Counted from the stretch's first letter, positions 1 through 9,318 are shown. The stretch is 64,000 bases of DNA from Martinezella multihospitum (GCF_900094585.1 NZ_FMAG01000009.1:1-64000), one strand, 5' to 3'. Notes: generated by a model not told the origin, from the letters alone. Made by a program: numbers and translations.

Positions 1-3
1 CTA

Positions 4-1045
4 GAGCGTTTCTGATTTTGTTTGAATCGTGGATTCCCTTTTGGTGTCGAATGTGATTCAAGATGCTGGCTGAGAGGAGGTCAGCATTGATGGTCGCACC
101 TCTTTCGAATGATCTGCGTGAACGTGTGGTTGGTGCTGTTGTGGCGGGAGAGAGCTGCCGCTCGGTGGCGGCGCGGTTTGGTGTCTCGGTCTCATCTGTT
201 GTGAAGTGGTCGCAGCGGTATCGCCGCAGCGGTTCCGTCGCGCCCGGTCAGATGGGAGGGCATCGCAAACGCCTTTTGGAACCGCATCGCGCTTTCATTG
301 CCGAGCGGATTGCACAGACCCCGCAGATCAGCCTGCACGGCCTCAAGGACGAACTGGCGGTGAGAGGCGTCATCGTCTCACATGACGCCGTTTGGCGTTT
401 CCTGCGCCGCGAGGGACTGCGCTTCAAAAAAAACGATGTTTGCCCTTGAGCAGGCGCGCACTGACATCGTCCGTCGGCGCAAGCGCTGGCAGTCATGGCA
501 GACGCGACTTGATCCTCGAAGGCTCGTGTTCATCGACGAAACCTGGATTAAAACCAATATGGCTCCGCTGTACGGCTGGGGTGTTAAGGGTAAGCGCCTG
601 CGTGGTTTTGCTCCGCATGGCCATTGGCGCACATTGACCTTCGTCGGCGCGCTACGGGCCGATTGTCTCACCGCACCCTGCGTCTTCGACGGCCCGATCA
701 ATGGCCAATGCTTCAAGGCCTATGTCGAGCAACAACTCGTCCCGACGCTGCGACCAGGCGACATCGTCATCATGGACAATCTGGGCAGCCACAAATCCAG
801 GCAGATACGCCAGTTGATCAAGGCCGCCGGCGCAAGGCTCTGGTTTCTGCCGCCCTATTCACCAGACCTCAATCCAATCGAACAGGCTTTCGCCAAGATC
901 AAACATTGGATGCGAAAAGCACAAACACGCACCATCGAAGACACCTGGCGATATCTCGGCTCACTCGTCCAGACAATCGGTCCACACGAGTGCGCCAGTT
1001 ACATTGTCAATGCTGGATACGCTTCAAACAAAATATGAAACGCTC
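4..1045 (+). mobile_element. IS630-family insertion sequence, complete
   Basis: The element starts GAGCGTTTC and ends with its inverse GAAACGCTC. The terminal inverted repeats (about 4-27 and 1022-1045) match except at two central bases. It is flanked by TA at 2-3 and 1046-1047, the target duplication expected for IS630/Tc1-type transposition. It carries one transposase split over two overlapping frames. Both ends and all catalytic motifs are present, so it could be active if frameshifting occurs. The left TA lies at the very edge of the window, so the gene or site it interrupted cannot be seen. Confidence 0.88.
90..1038 (+). CDS. IS630 family transposase (two frames, probable programmed frameshift)
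   Basis: This is a DDE transposase that would cut and integrate the surrounding element. The first frame (ATG at 90 with GAGGAGG at 74-80, stop at 449) encodes the N-terminal helix-turn-helix region. The second frame (open 382-1038) encodes the catalytic core with FIDE, MDNLGSH and NPIEQAF, the three acidic DDE positions. The frames overlap at an A8 run (426-433). Moving from the first frame to the second needs a +1 (or -2) shift there, giving a fusion of about 315 residues, normal for the family. An upstream ATG at 63 is less likely because the strong ribosome site fits 90. The alternative is an inactivating frameshift mutation, but a homopolymer slip site is common in IS630 relatives. Confidence 0.85.
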
Positions 1046-1064
1046 TAGCGTCTTCCGCGAATAG

Positions 1065-1104
1065 CCCCTCACCCTAACCCTCTCCCCGCAAGCGGGGAGA
1101 GAGG
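1065..1104. repeat. Dispersed G/C hairpin repeat, copy 1
   Basis: This is a REP-like intergenic repeat built on CTCTCCCCGC and its complement GCGGGGAGAG, flanked by CCCTCACCCTAAC. Related copies lie at 9130-9170, 9223-9265, 13885-13924 and 13996-14035. It sits between the IS element and the 3' end of the sensor kinase gene. Confidence 0.8.
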
Positions 1105-1219
1105 ACTACCCTGCAATTGTGCTCTCATCCGCATCATGATCATCATTCTCGATGCAGGAATGCGAGACCGCCACACTTCCCGATTTGACGCGTCGCGCCG
1201 TTGTTTTCTGGGCCGCCGT

Positions 1220-2635
1220 TCACGCAGCCGGTAGCCGCACGCTGACAAGCAGCCCGCCGCCGGCGGCATCACCAAGCCTCACCGAGCCGCCGGCGCCGTC
1301 GACGACTTCGCGGACGATGGCAAGCCCCAGGCCGCTGCCTTCCGGCTCGGTGCCCATGATGCGATAGAAGCGTTCGAAGACCTGGGCGCGCTCGGCTTCC
1401 GGAATGCCTGGGCCATTGTCCTCGACCCATAGCAGGGCCGTATCGCCTTCCCGGCCGACGCCGACCGTCACACGACCGCCTGCCTGCGTGTAGCGCAGCG
1501 CATTATCGACGAGATTGACCAGCATTTCGCGCAGCATGGTGCCGTCGCCCTCGATATGAACCGCCGTGCCGCCGGCTTCCAGCCCGAGATCGATATTGCG
1601 GCGCAAGGCTTCCTCGGCGAGGGTTTCCAGCACGCGTCGGGCGGTTTCCGCCAGATCGATCGTATCGCTTCGCGGCCGGCGGCTGCCGGGCTCGGCGCGT
1701 GAAAGCGTCAGGAGCTGGCTCGCAAGGCGGGTCACCTGCCGCGTGCTGGATCGTAATGCCGTCAGTGCCTCGTCGCGCCTGATATTGTCCGTCTCTCGCG
1801 CGGCAAAGCTTGCCTGGGTCGAGATCAGGGCGAGCGGCGTGCGCAGCTGATGGGCGGCATTCGAGACGAAGCGGCGCTGCGCCGCCATCTGGTTCTGCAC
1901 CCGCTCCATATGATCGTTGAGGGCGTGGACGAGCGGCCGAAGCTCGTTCTGCACCATGTGAGGATCGAACGGATCGAGGCGCTGGCGGCCGCGCTCGCGC
2001 ACGGCGTCGCGCAGTCGCAGCACCGGCGCGAGGCCGCGCTGCAGGCCGATGATGGTCACGAGGCCGGCAAGCAGGACAAGCGCGAGTTGTTTGGTGAAGT
2101 CCGACAGCCACAGCCTGCGGCGCATGGCATACTGGCTGTTGTGGGTGACGGCGACTGTGACGGAAATCGTGCCGTCCTGGTCGAGGCCAACGACGGGATG
2201 GCTGAGCATGAGGACGCGGACGCCGTCGGTCCGAAAGGTTCTGTCTTCGCCGATCTGGTCACGATCCGCCCGCGGCAGATCGGGGAAGCCGGCGACGAGG
2301 TTTCCCCACGCGGTTACGACCTGATAGAAGACGCGGTCGCCATAGCCGGTATCGAACATTTCCAATGCGGCGGGCGGAATGTCGATCTGCACCGTGCCGC
2401 TGGCATCGACGCGGACGGCCTCCGCGATGACGCGCGCCGAGGCGAGCAATGTATGATCGGTGACGAGATTGGCGGTCGCGTCGGCCGAGCGGAAGCTCAG
2501 ATAGAGGTTGATGCAGATGGCGCCGATCAGGGTCAGCACGACCCAGGCGAAGAGTTGCGCCCGCAGGCTCGACGTCACTGCGCCGATGGCGCGGCTCAGG
2601 ACTCCCTTTGGTGGTGAAGCCTCGTCATTGTGCAT
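1220..2635 (-). CDS. Sensor histidine kinase, TctE/QseC type
   Basis: Membrane sensor kinase of 471 residues that should phosphorylate the regulator encoded just upstream. A transmembrane segment is visible at about 29-47, then a periplasmic sensor region, a second membrane segment at about 183-198, and the dimerisation box AAHQLRTP with phospho-acceptor His262. The ATP-binding N box (LVDNALRYT) and G boxes (DNGPGIP, GSGLGLAIV) follow. The ATG at 2635 is chosen because it overlaps the regulator stop by 11 bp. The longer open frame to 2716 would run deep into the regulator gene. TctE kinases often respond to carboxylates, but no tripartite transporter is adjacent, so the signal is unknown. Confidence 0.88.
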   Translation of the reverse strand: MHNDEASPPKGVLSRAIGAVTSSLRAQLFAWVVLTLIGAICINLYLSFRSADATANLVTDHTLLASARVIAEAVRVDASGTVQIDIPPAALEMFDTGYGDRVFYQVVTAWGNLVAGFPDLPRADRDQIGEDRTFRTDGVRVLMLSHPVVGLDQDGTISVTVAVTHNSQYAMRRRLWLSDFTKQLALVLLAGLVTIIGLQRGLAPVLRLRDAVRERGRQRLDPFDPHMVQNELRPLVHALNDHMERVQNQMAAQRRFVSNAAHQLRTPLALISTQASFAARETDNIRRDEALTALRSSTRQVTRLASQLLTLSRAEPGSRRPRSDTIDLAETARRVLETLAEEALRRNIDLGLEAGGTAVHIEGDGTMLREMLVNLVDNALRYTQAGGRVTVGVGREGDTALLWVEDNGPGIPEAERAQVFERFYRIMGTEPEGSGLGLAIVREVVDGAGGSVRLGDAAGGGLLVSVRLPAA

Positions 2636-3293
2636 GGCGGAGGAGGTAGCCCAGGCCGCGCAGCGTCGCGATCTGCACGGTGCTGCCTTCCAGCTTCTTG
2701 CGTACGCGATGCACATAGATTTCGATGGCGCTGGTATCGGCGAGATCGTCGAAGCCGAAGACGCTTTCCGACAATGTGGCTTTGGTGACGGTCGTGCCGG
2801 CCTTCATGACGAGATGTTCGAGCACGGCGTGCTCGCGCGGCGTCAGCGCCAGAGCCTCGCCGGCGAGATAGAATTGCCGCGTCCCACCGTCGAACACCAG
2901 GTCGCCGACGGCGATCTCCGGAGCGGCCCGGTCGTGACCGCGGCGGACGGCTGCGCGGATGCGGGCTTCCAGCTCGGCAATCTCGAAAGGCTTGGCGAGG
3001 TAATCGTCGGCGCCGCTGTCGAGGCCGGCAACGCGGCCGTCGAGGCTGGCATTGGCCGTCAGGATGATGACCGGCACCTTGTTGCCGCTCTGGCGCAGCC
3101 GCTTCAGCAGTGTCAGGCCGTCCATTTTCGGCAGCGACAGGTCGAGGATGACGATGGCATAGGCCGCCACTTTCAGCATGTGCTCGGCATCCTCGCCGTC
3201 ATAGGCGATGTCGACGACATATTGCGCCTGACGCAGCGCCTTGCCGAGCCAGGACGCCAGTTCGCGGTTGTCTTCGACGATCAGGAGCCTCAT
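2625..3293 (-). CDS. OmpR/PhoB-family response regulator, TctD/QseB type
   Basis: DNA-binding response regulator of 222 residues. The receiver domain has acidic pocket residues at the start (VEDN), phospho-acceptor Asp51 (ILDLSLP), the TAN switch region and Lys in LAKPF. The C-terminal winged helix ends with the usual YVHRVRKKL and GLGYLL motifs. The start MRLLIVEDN at 3293 is typical, and the six upstream residues of the open frame are not. The gene is first in a two-gene operon with the kinase. Its targets are not evident. The closest upstream gene is the polysaccharide-locus hydrolase, which reads the same way and ends 63 bp before this start. Confidence 0.9.
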   Translation of the reverse strand: MRLLIVEDNRELASWLGKALRQAQYVVDIAYDGEDAEHMLKVAAYAIVILDLSLPKMDGLTLLKRLRQSGNKVPVIILTANASLDGRVAGLDSGADDYLAKPFEIAELEARIRAAVRRGHDRAAPEIAVGDLVFDGGTRQFYLAGEALALTPREHAVLEHLVMKAGTTVTKATLSESVFGFDDLADTSAIEIYVHRVRKKLEGSTVQIATLRGLGYLLRHAQ

Positions 3294-3356
3294 GGCGCGA
3301 CTATACAGCAAGTGTCGGATATGGCGAACATTTCCGGCGGTTTTCCAGCCAGTGGA

Positions 3357-5147
3357 TCATCGGTTGGCGAGCCTCAGGCCCATCTCCCTGACCTCTCTCA
3401 GATAGACCTTGCGTGCATATGGCGGGGTCAGATTGTGGTCGGCTTCGGGAATGATGGTGAGGCGTATGTCCGGAAAATGCTTCAGGCCCGCGCCGTTCTC
3501 GCCGAACTGGTCATGCAGATGATCGAGCCCGATATCATGGGCGCTGTAGATCAGAGACATGTCGACCCCACGCTTGGCAAGGGTGCGGAAACCACCCAGC
3601 ACAGGTCCCTGAGCCGCAGCGAAGACGGGGAACGCACCGAGCAGCTGGCGAGCCGTTCGTACTGCCCGCCGACCGAGCCCCGTCGCCATGTTGCATATGG
3701 CGCTCTTTGCATCGATCTGGCCGCCGAAGAGCCGCTTCAGCGTTTCCATCTGCAGGAGCTTGCGACCATAGGTTTCGAGCGAGCGGGGAGCGAAGCGCAA
3801 CGCTTCATCGACCGATCGGCTCTCATCCCAATGGAAGCTGTAGGGATTGACCGTGATGAGGCCGCCGCAGCGCGCATCGCGCAACGCCGCCTGAAAGGCG
3901 AGATAGCCGCCGCTGCAACGTCCCACCACATAGGCCGGCAGCAGATCCCGCTTCTCCAGAAGATCCAGTGCCTCGGCGACATCGAGATGCTGTTCGCGGG
4001 AATAGAGCACCTGCTCGGGCGCCCCGGAAAGCGGCGGGCTGTCGCCGACATTGGCCGTATCGAAACGCAGCGAGGCAATGCCGTCCCGGGCAAGCGCGCG
4101 CGCCATGCTGACCGACATCCGGCCCCAGCCGGCATGTCTGTCATAGGCCGTGGTCAGGAGCAGCGCGGTCGCACCCGTGCGGGCACCCTGCGGCTCGCAG
4201 AGAATGCCGAACATGCGGTTTCCCGCGCCGAAACGCAGCGGCGTCTCGCAAAAGCCTTCGCCGATGAGAGGTTCCGCCACCGGCGGCGTAAGATCGGTCG
4301 ATGCGATTTCAGTGGTATTTCCGGCGACCGACTGCACCCATTCGATTATTTTCTGGCCAGCCGTCATCGGCATGGTGGCGATGGTCGGGTTCGAGACGAG
4401 ATCGTCGTAACCATCGTAGGAGGCCTGCGTGACCTGGGGGGCGAGCGTCTCGAGATGACGCGCAAAATCGTCATCTCCCGGGCGCCCGGGGCGCGTCAGC
4501 ACCAGGCAATTCGGCGTGCCCAATCGGTCAAGCGTCATGAGGTTCAGCTTCCTGACTGCGTCGGCGGCGCTGTCGGGCATGCGCAGGCTGGCGACGGTGA
4601 CGCCCTCGGTCTGACGCTGCGCTTCGGAAAGCCCCATGCTCTCATCGATCATTTTTGACCAGACGGTCAGTTCGCGAAGATAGGCGCGGCCCGAGACGAC
4701 GGGCGCAAGAAAGGCGATGCCGTCAATGCTGGCAAGCCGTTCGGCGAGTGTGGCGGCGATGGTTCCGCCGAGGCCCTGGCTGACGAGGATCAGCCGTTCG
4801 CAGCCGGAAAGCGTCTTCAGCTTTGCCGCTGCCGCGAGAGCGGTTTCATGCCACGGCTCCAGACCTTTGCCTTCATCGGCCAGATCAAGCGCATCACCCG
4901 TGCCGGCATAATCCAAGCGGAGGCTGGCGACGCCGATATCGGCGAGATCTTCCGCCAGAATCCGCCAGAACTTGCGCACGCACATTTCCTCGAAACCCCA
5001 GGGGCTGAGAAACAGGACGGCGGTGCCATGTGAAGGTGCCATGGCCGATGTAAACAGGCCGACCGTTCCGGCGAAGGTTACCGGAGCCGCTGCCGATCTT
5101 GACTGCCTTCTTTTGTCTTTTTCCTCGGCGGCTCCCCAACCAGCCAT
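3357..5147 (-). CDS. Tandem alpha/beta hydrolase protein, polysaccharide locus
   Basis: Predicted cytoplasmic protein of 596 residues with two alpha/beta hydrolase folds in series (about 25-270 and 300-590). In the first, the nucleophile elbow reads VSQGLGG, with Gly125 where the catalytic Ser should be, so this half looks catalytically dead. In the second, the elbow is GRCSGG with Cys411 at the nucleophile position. A possible acid (around Asp538) and His571 in EADHNLTP complete a triad. The start at 5147 follows TGAGGAG, which also overlaps the flippase stop, so the two genes are translationally linked. Similar hydrolases accompany some exopolysaccharide loci (the exosortase-associated hydrolase families), so a role in processing or O-acylating a glycan precursor is possible. 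The substrate is unknown. Confidence 0.7.
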   Translation of the reverse strand: MAGWGAAEEKDKRRQSRSAAAPVTFAGTVGLFTSAMAPSHGTAVLFLSPWGFEEMCVRKFWRILAEDLADIGVASLRLDYAGTGDALDLADEGKGLEPWHETALAAAAKLKTLSGCERLILVSQGLGGTIAATLAERLASIDGIAFLAPVVSGRAYLRELTVWSKMIDESMGLSEAQRQTEGVTVASLRMPDSAADAVRKLNLMTLDRLGTPNCLVLTRPGRPGDDDFARHLETLAPQVTQASYDGYDDLVSNPTIATMPMTAGQKIIEWVQSVAGNTTEIASTDLTPPVAEPLIGEGFCETPLRFGAGNRMFGILCEPQGARTGATALLLTTAYDRHAGWGRMSVSMARALARDGIASLRFDTANVGDSPPLSGAPEQVLYSREQHLDVAEALDLLEKRDLLPAYVVGRCSGGYLAFQAALRDARCGGLITVNPYSFHWDESRSVDEALRFAPRSLETYGRKLLQMETLKRLFGGQIDAKSAICNMATGLGRRAVRTARQLLGAFPVFAAAQGPVLGGFRTLAKRGVDMSLIYSAHDIGLDHLHDQFGENGAGLKHFPDIRLTIIPEADHNLTPPYARKVYLREVREMGLRLANR

Positions 5148-5157
5148 GCTAGTCTCC

Positions 5158-6672
5158 TCACATTCGGCGTGGGGCCAATAGGGCCAGAGCCTGAGTGGCA
5201 ATCGGATTGATACGTGCAGGCAATCGCGTCGCGATCTTCTGCATGACCTCGATATCTTCGGCTGGAACGGCTTTCAGCATTCTGAGCGCAATGCCATAGG
5301 CTAGCGCGCCGGCGATGATGGCGCCTACGAGACCTGCAACACCGGTCAGCGCCTGAACGAAACCATAGGCTGCAACCGCGCACAGAATGGCAGCAACCGT
5401 GACTTTTGCAAGGTTGATGAGCATACCGTGCGTCGATCCTTCGAATTCCATGCGGCGTACCGTCATCAGACACAGGGCGACAAAGGCGAGCAGACGAACC
5501 AGCGCCGCACCCTCGCCTCCGTAAAAGGGTACGGCGATGACGCAGCCGATGACCATGATAATGCTGGCGATGACGCCGAGGACGGTGCGTTCACGCACGC
5601 GATCCAGCGAATACAGATATTGCGTGCATATCTGCATGAAGACATAGGGCACCGCGGTCAGGGACAGCAGCGCCACCATGCCGCCGCTCGGCGCAAAGGC
5701 CGGGCCGAAGATCGTCACGACAAGCTCCGGCGAAATGGCGGCAAGTCCGAAGCTCATCGGCAGGGTGATATAGGCTATGCTGCGCGCAACGCCGGCGAAG
5801 ACCTCGACCGGCAGCTTGTCCGATGCCCGCGCATGCATCTGTTCGGAATAATAGGGCAGAAGGCTGCCGCTCAATTGTACGGGCAGCTGCAGTGCCAGAT
5901 TGGCGAGCGACAGGCCGACGGCATAAAAGCCGACCGCTTCGATACCCCAGTAGCGCTGCAGGAAGACGAGCTCGATGCGATTGAGGAAAATCGAGCTGTT
6001 GATGAGCTCGATCGAGAGGATGAGCGACGAGCCGATGAGAGCGGAAAGGCCGACGCCGCAGCTGTTCTTGCGTGCGATCGCAATCCGGAGCGTCGCGATG
6101 AACATGGGCAGCTGCCCAATCGCATAGCCGGCAAGCGCACCGCTGACGCCGAAGAAGATCGCGCCCGCAAGGACGGTAACGAGCTGCAGCGCCGAACTTA
6201 TTATGGTGATGCGCAGGAACGCGCCGACTTGCTGCTCGCCGATCAGATAATTCTTGCTGTAGGCGCCGAGAGACTGAAGAACGAAGAATACGCCCGTGAT
6301 GGCAATGACTTCAGATGCATCGCCCGCCCAATGCAGCCGCTCCGCATCCCAATAATAGGCGGCATAGCCGGCAAGCAGGATCACGGTTGCGAGAATCGTC
6401 GGCTGCAGGAGATAAGCGGCAAAACCAAGCCGTTCTTCGGTAGAATAGCCATTCCCCTTCAACTGGGGCAGAATGCGCAGCAGGGTAACGCCGGCGCCGA
6501 GTTCGGCGATCAGCGCGCCGGTCGTCGTCAGCCACAGGGAAAAGGCGATGATGCCGTTGGCCTCTGGCCCTAGCAGGCGCGCCGCTATGATCGAACATGC
6601 AAAGCCGGTCGCGAGCAGGGTCAATCCCGCCGCCGCGTTCAAAACCGAATTTGCCATTATGCTCTTCGTCAT
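5158..6672 (-). CDS. Wzx-like oligosaccharide flippase (MOP superfamily)
   Basis: Polytopic inner-membrane protein of 504 residues with roughly 12-14 hydrophobic segments and the N-terminal pattern (NSVLNAAAGLTLLATGFACSI, LLGPEANGIIAFS) seen in polysaccharide transporters. It would flip lipid-linked glycan units to the periplasm. The start at 6672 is chosen for a GAGGAA sequence about 13 bases upstream. An ATG at 6657 or the longer frame to 6714 is also possible. The gene is followed after 10 bp by the tandem hydrolase and is divergent from the GT2 gene, so these form a small surface-glycan locus. No Wzy polymerase or chain-length protein is present nearby. Confidence 0.8.
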   Translation of the reverse strand: MTKSIMANSVLNAAAGLTLLATGFACSIIAARLLGPEANGIIAFSLWLTTTGALIAELGAGVTLLRILPQLKGNGYSTEERLGFAAYLLQPTILATVILLAGYAAYYWDAERLHWAGDASEVIAITGVFFVLQSLGAYSKNYLIGEQQVGAFLRITIISSALQLVTVLAGAIFFGVSGALAGYAIGQLPMFIATLRIAIARKNSCGVGLSALIGSSLILSIELINSSIFLNRIELVFLQRYWGIEAVGFYAVGLSLANLALQLPVQLSGSLLPYYSEQMHARASDKLPVEVFAGVARSIAYITLPMSFGLAAISPELVVTIFGPAFAPSGGMVALLSLTAVPYVFMQICTQYLYSLDRVRERTVLGVIASIIMVIGCVIAVPFYGGEGAALVRLLAFVALCLMTVRRMEFEGSTHGMLINLAKVTVAAILCAVAAYGFVQALTGVAGLVGAIIAGALAYGIALRMLKAVPAEDIEVMQKIATRLPARINPIATQALALLAPRRM

Positions 6673-6860
6673 GAAGATAGACCGTTCCTCAAATTGCCGG
6701 AACCTACCGCACATGCCCGGCTTTTCGTGGGGATAGCGTCAGCTCTATTTCATATGCCTTAATATTTAGGGTTTAATGCTGCACTAAGTTCGTTTTTTAC
6801 TTCGGCTAATATTCTTTCTCTCTGATATTGGTCGCCCCAAGGCTTGTGCGGAGGGTCTCA

Positions 6861-7715
6861 TTGTTCAGCCTCATCGTCTGCACGATCGATCGGTTCGATC
6901 AGCTGGAGCGGCTATTCCGTTCGCTGGTGGGGCAGAGTCATAAGGATTTCGAGGTCATTGTCGTCGATCAGAACCTCGACGACCGGCTGCACGGGCTCAT
7001 CGACCGCTTTTCCTCCTCCTTCCTCATTCGTCACGTCCGTTCGCCGAAGGGACTTTCGCGGGCGCGCAACAACGGCATGGCGGTCGCGGAGGGCGACTAT
7101 GTCTGTTTTCCCGACGATGACTGCTGGTATGAGGCCGATACGCTTTCGACGGCGGCGACTTTGTTTGCCGAGCACCCCGACCTTGCGATCGTCACCGGCC
7201 GAACGCTCGATGCCGAAGGTCTGGCCTCCGTCAGCCCGACGGGCGAGACGCGGCTTGCGCTGACGCGCTGGAACTATCTGAAGTGCGGCAATTCCAATGG
7301 CATCTTCGTGCGCCGTGCCGCATTGGCCGATATCGGTGGTTTCGACGAGGATCTCGGCGTCGGTTCGGACTCACCGTTCCAGAGCGGCGAAGAGGCGGAT
7401 TTCCTGCTGCGCGCGCTTGGCGTCGGCAGACAAGCAATGTTCTTTCCCGAGCTCATCGTCCATCACGATCAGGTCACGAGCGAATACGGGCCGCGGCAGA
7501 TGGAACGGGCGCGCAAATATGGGCGCGGCTTCGGCGCGCTGATGCGCAAGCAGGCATTTCCCTTGTATTATGTCTGCTACCGCCTGTTTCGCCCGGTCGC
7601 CGGCTGGCTGGCAGCGCTGGCGCGGTTCAATCTTGATGCGGCCCGCTACAAGCACGCCTGGCTAATGGGCATTCTGGAAGGTTATGCCACCTGGCCGCGC
7701 TGGCGCAGGAACTGA
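6861..7715 (+). CDS. Glycosyltransferase family 2
   Basis: GT-A fold glycosyltransferase of 284 residues that would add a sugar from a nucleotide donor at the cytoplasmic face. It shows SLIVCTIDR, VIVVDQN, SRARNNG and the DxD-type metal site PDDD, with a later GEEADFLLR segment. There is no ATG. A TTG at 6861 sits 5 bases after GGAGGG (6850-6855), which decides the start. The open frame extends to another TTG at 6828. The gene is divergent from the flippase, and its 3' end overlaps the convergent GT4 gene by 34 bp. Confidence 0.82.
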   Translation: MFSLIVCTIDRFDQLERLFRSLVGQSHKDFEVIVVDQNLDDRLHGLIDRFSSSFLIRHVRSPKGLSRARNNGMAVAEGDYVCFPDDDCWYEADTLSTAATLFAEHPDLAIVTGRTLDAEGLASVSPTGETRLALTRWNYLKCGNSNGIFVRRAALADIGGFDEDLGVGSDSPFQSGEEADFLLRALGVGRQAMFFPELIVHHDQVTSEYGPRQMERARKYGRGFGALMRKQAFPLYYVCYRLFRPVAGWLAALARFNLDAARYKHAWLMGILEGYATWPRWRRN

Positions 7716-8884
7716 GGCGACTTGCCTTTCGGCGTCAGGGTTTCCGCATAGATATCCATGTAGCGCTGGGCCACCTCGTCCCAGGCATAGGCGCGGGCAT
7801 CGCTCAACAGCTCCTGTCGCAGGCTCATGTCGTCGCCCTGCAGGCGCTCGAACGCGGCGGTCAGCGTATCGGCGGCGGCTTCCGGATCAGAGAAATCCGA
7901 GAGCATGAGGGCCGGGTGGGTTTCGGCCATGGCCTTATAGGCTTCGTTGGCGTTCAGCACCGGCAGCAGGCCGGCGCTCATCGCTTCGATCGCCACCAGA
8001 CCGAAGCCTTCATACTCGGAGGCCGAGGCGAAGAGCGAGGCGCGGGCGATGATGTTGCGGATCGAGCCTTCATCGATCGAGACATGCAGCGCGACATTGC
8101 GTTCGAGACCGTGGACGGCAATTTCCTTTTCCAGCGTCGCCCGATCGAGATCCGATTCGGCACCGATAATGTCGAGATGCCAGTCCTCATGGCGGCCTGC
8201 CAGCACCTTCATGACGTCGAGGAGGTGATCGAGCCGCTTGTTGACCGAGAAACGGCCGATGGTGACGATGCGACGACGTGCTTCCAAGGCGGCGCAATTG
8301 GAAAACTTGCCGACGTCGGCGCCGTTTTCGATCAGGTGGACGCGACTTTCGGCAATCTGCGCAAAGAGCCGCGCGTCGGACTGGCTGCAGCAGATGAGAG
8401 AGGCATAACCGAGCGCGGAAAGCCGCGTTGCCGTGTTGAACCAGACCTTCTTGATGGCAGCATATTTCTGCGTATGGAAGAAGCCGCCATGGGTGGTGGC
8501 AACCATGGGCCGCCCGTGCATCAGCTTGCCCCAGGCCAGCGCATCGAAGAAGAAATCGACGGCGTGGACATGAACGAGGTCGGCATCGGTCAGATGGCGG
8601 AAGACCTTCGGCGCCAGCGGGTAGCGGCTGGAGCCGGACCAGGGAATGCGGACGATTTCGATGCCATCGATGGTCTCGCTTTCGGCAAGTTCCCGGCCGG
8701 GGTCGGAAAACAGGCTATTGCAGGTGACGACGCGCACGCGATAACCGCGGGAAACCAGCTGGCGGCAGAGATTGGCAACGACGTCTTCCAATCCGCCCTT
8801 GTTCGGCAGGAACTGACGCACGACATGCACGATCAGCGGCCCGGTCTGTTTGTTTGCCTGAATATCCGCAACAGCCGATGTCAT
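7682..8884 (-). CDS. Glycosyltransferase family 4
   Basis: GT-B fold retaining glycosyltransferase of 400 residues. The N-terminal half has the glycine-rich acceptor loop (FLPNKGGLEDVV). The C-terminal half has IGRFSVNKRLDHLL and the E-x7-E motif in EYEGFGLVAIE, which binds the sugar-nucleotide. It is probably a mannosyl- or glucosyltransferase of the same surface-glycan locus. It ends inside the 3' end of the convergent GT2 gene. The donor and acceptor cannot be told from sequence. Confidence 0.85.
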   Translation of the reverse strand: MTSAVADIQANKQTGPLIVHVVRQFLPNKGGLEDVVANLCRQLVSRGYRVRVVTCNSLFSDPGRELAESETIDGIEIVRIPWSGSSRYPLAPKVFRHLTDADLVHVHAVDFFFDALAWGKLMHGRPMVATTHGGFFHTQKYAAIKKVWFNTATRLSALGYASLICCSQSDARLFAQIAESRVHLIENGADVGKFSNCAALEARRRIVTIGRFSVNKRLDHLLDVMKVLAGRHEDWHLDIIGAESDLDRATLEKEIAVHGLERNVALHVSIDEGSIRNIIARASLFASASEYEGFGLVAIEAMSAGLLPVLNANEAYKAMAETHPALMLSDFSDPEAAADTLTAAFERLQGDDMSLRQELLSDARAYAWDEVAQRYMDIYAETLTPKGKSPQFLRQRGQVA

Positions 8885-9129
8885 CGATCCACCCTCGACC
8901 TCTTTGCCACGCCGCGCGTCGGCAATCCAGCGCTCCAGCGCGCCGCCCGTTGATCAGTCGGTAAAGCAGATCATTGGGTCGGTTAAAAAGGGTTTAATCG
9001 CGCATGGAAAGTCCTGCCGTTTCGGGCAAGAGGGTTAATATCGGGGCGACTTGCGGTGAGGAGGAGCTTGTCGTCGGGTGGGTGCGGTGGTGTCGGGCTA
9101 TTCTGGTTGGTGGTTGCTCTTATGGCCCG

Positions 9130-9170
9130 CCCCTCACCCTAATCCTCTCCCCGCTTGCGGGGAGAGGGGA
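9130..9170. repeat. Dispersed G/C hairpin repeat, copy 2
   Basis: CCCTCACCCTAATCCTCTCC followed by CCGCTTGCGG and GGAGAGG. Same family as 1065-1104 and in the same orientation. Confidence 0.8.
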
Positions 9171-9222
9171 CTGGTCCAGGGTTTGCCGCGAGCTTTTGCC
9201 ACGACCACAAAACTTAATGAAC

Positions 9223-9265
9223 GCCCTCTCCCCGTCAGAACGGGGAGAGGGCTGGGGTGAGGGGC
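9223..9265. repeat. Dispersed G/C hairpin repeat, copy 3 (inverted)
   Basis: CCCTCTCCCCGTCAGAACGG and then GGAGAGGGCTGGGGTGAGGG. It is inverted relative to copy 2, 53 bp away, so the two copies could pair as a large cruciform or long hairpin in RNA. Confidence 0.8.
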
Positions 9266-9318
9266 AATGCCACGAAGGTGGCTTCAACTCTTATGTGTCG
9301 AATCGAAACCCGGACCTC

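Larger units (their letters stand above)
8885..9318. other. Intergenic stretch with repeats, no gene supported
   Basis: 434 bp between the GT4 start and the small Lrp-type gene. It holds two copies of the G/C hairpin repeat in opposite orientation. Open frames here are products of the repeats and show no protein-like composition. Confidence 0.6.

Noticed and set aside
1220..3293. Two-component pair as a citrate-uptake controller (TctDE)
   Set aside because: No tctCBA genes nearby; only the family resemblance supports it, so no gene symbol was given.
2508..4658. Open frame of 716 codons on the + strand
   Set aside because: It lies opposite the two-component genes and tandem hydrolase, with a composition typical of antisense G/C-rich frames (many His, Arg, Asp, Gly) and no domain.
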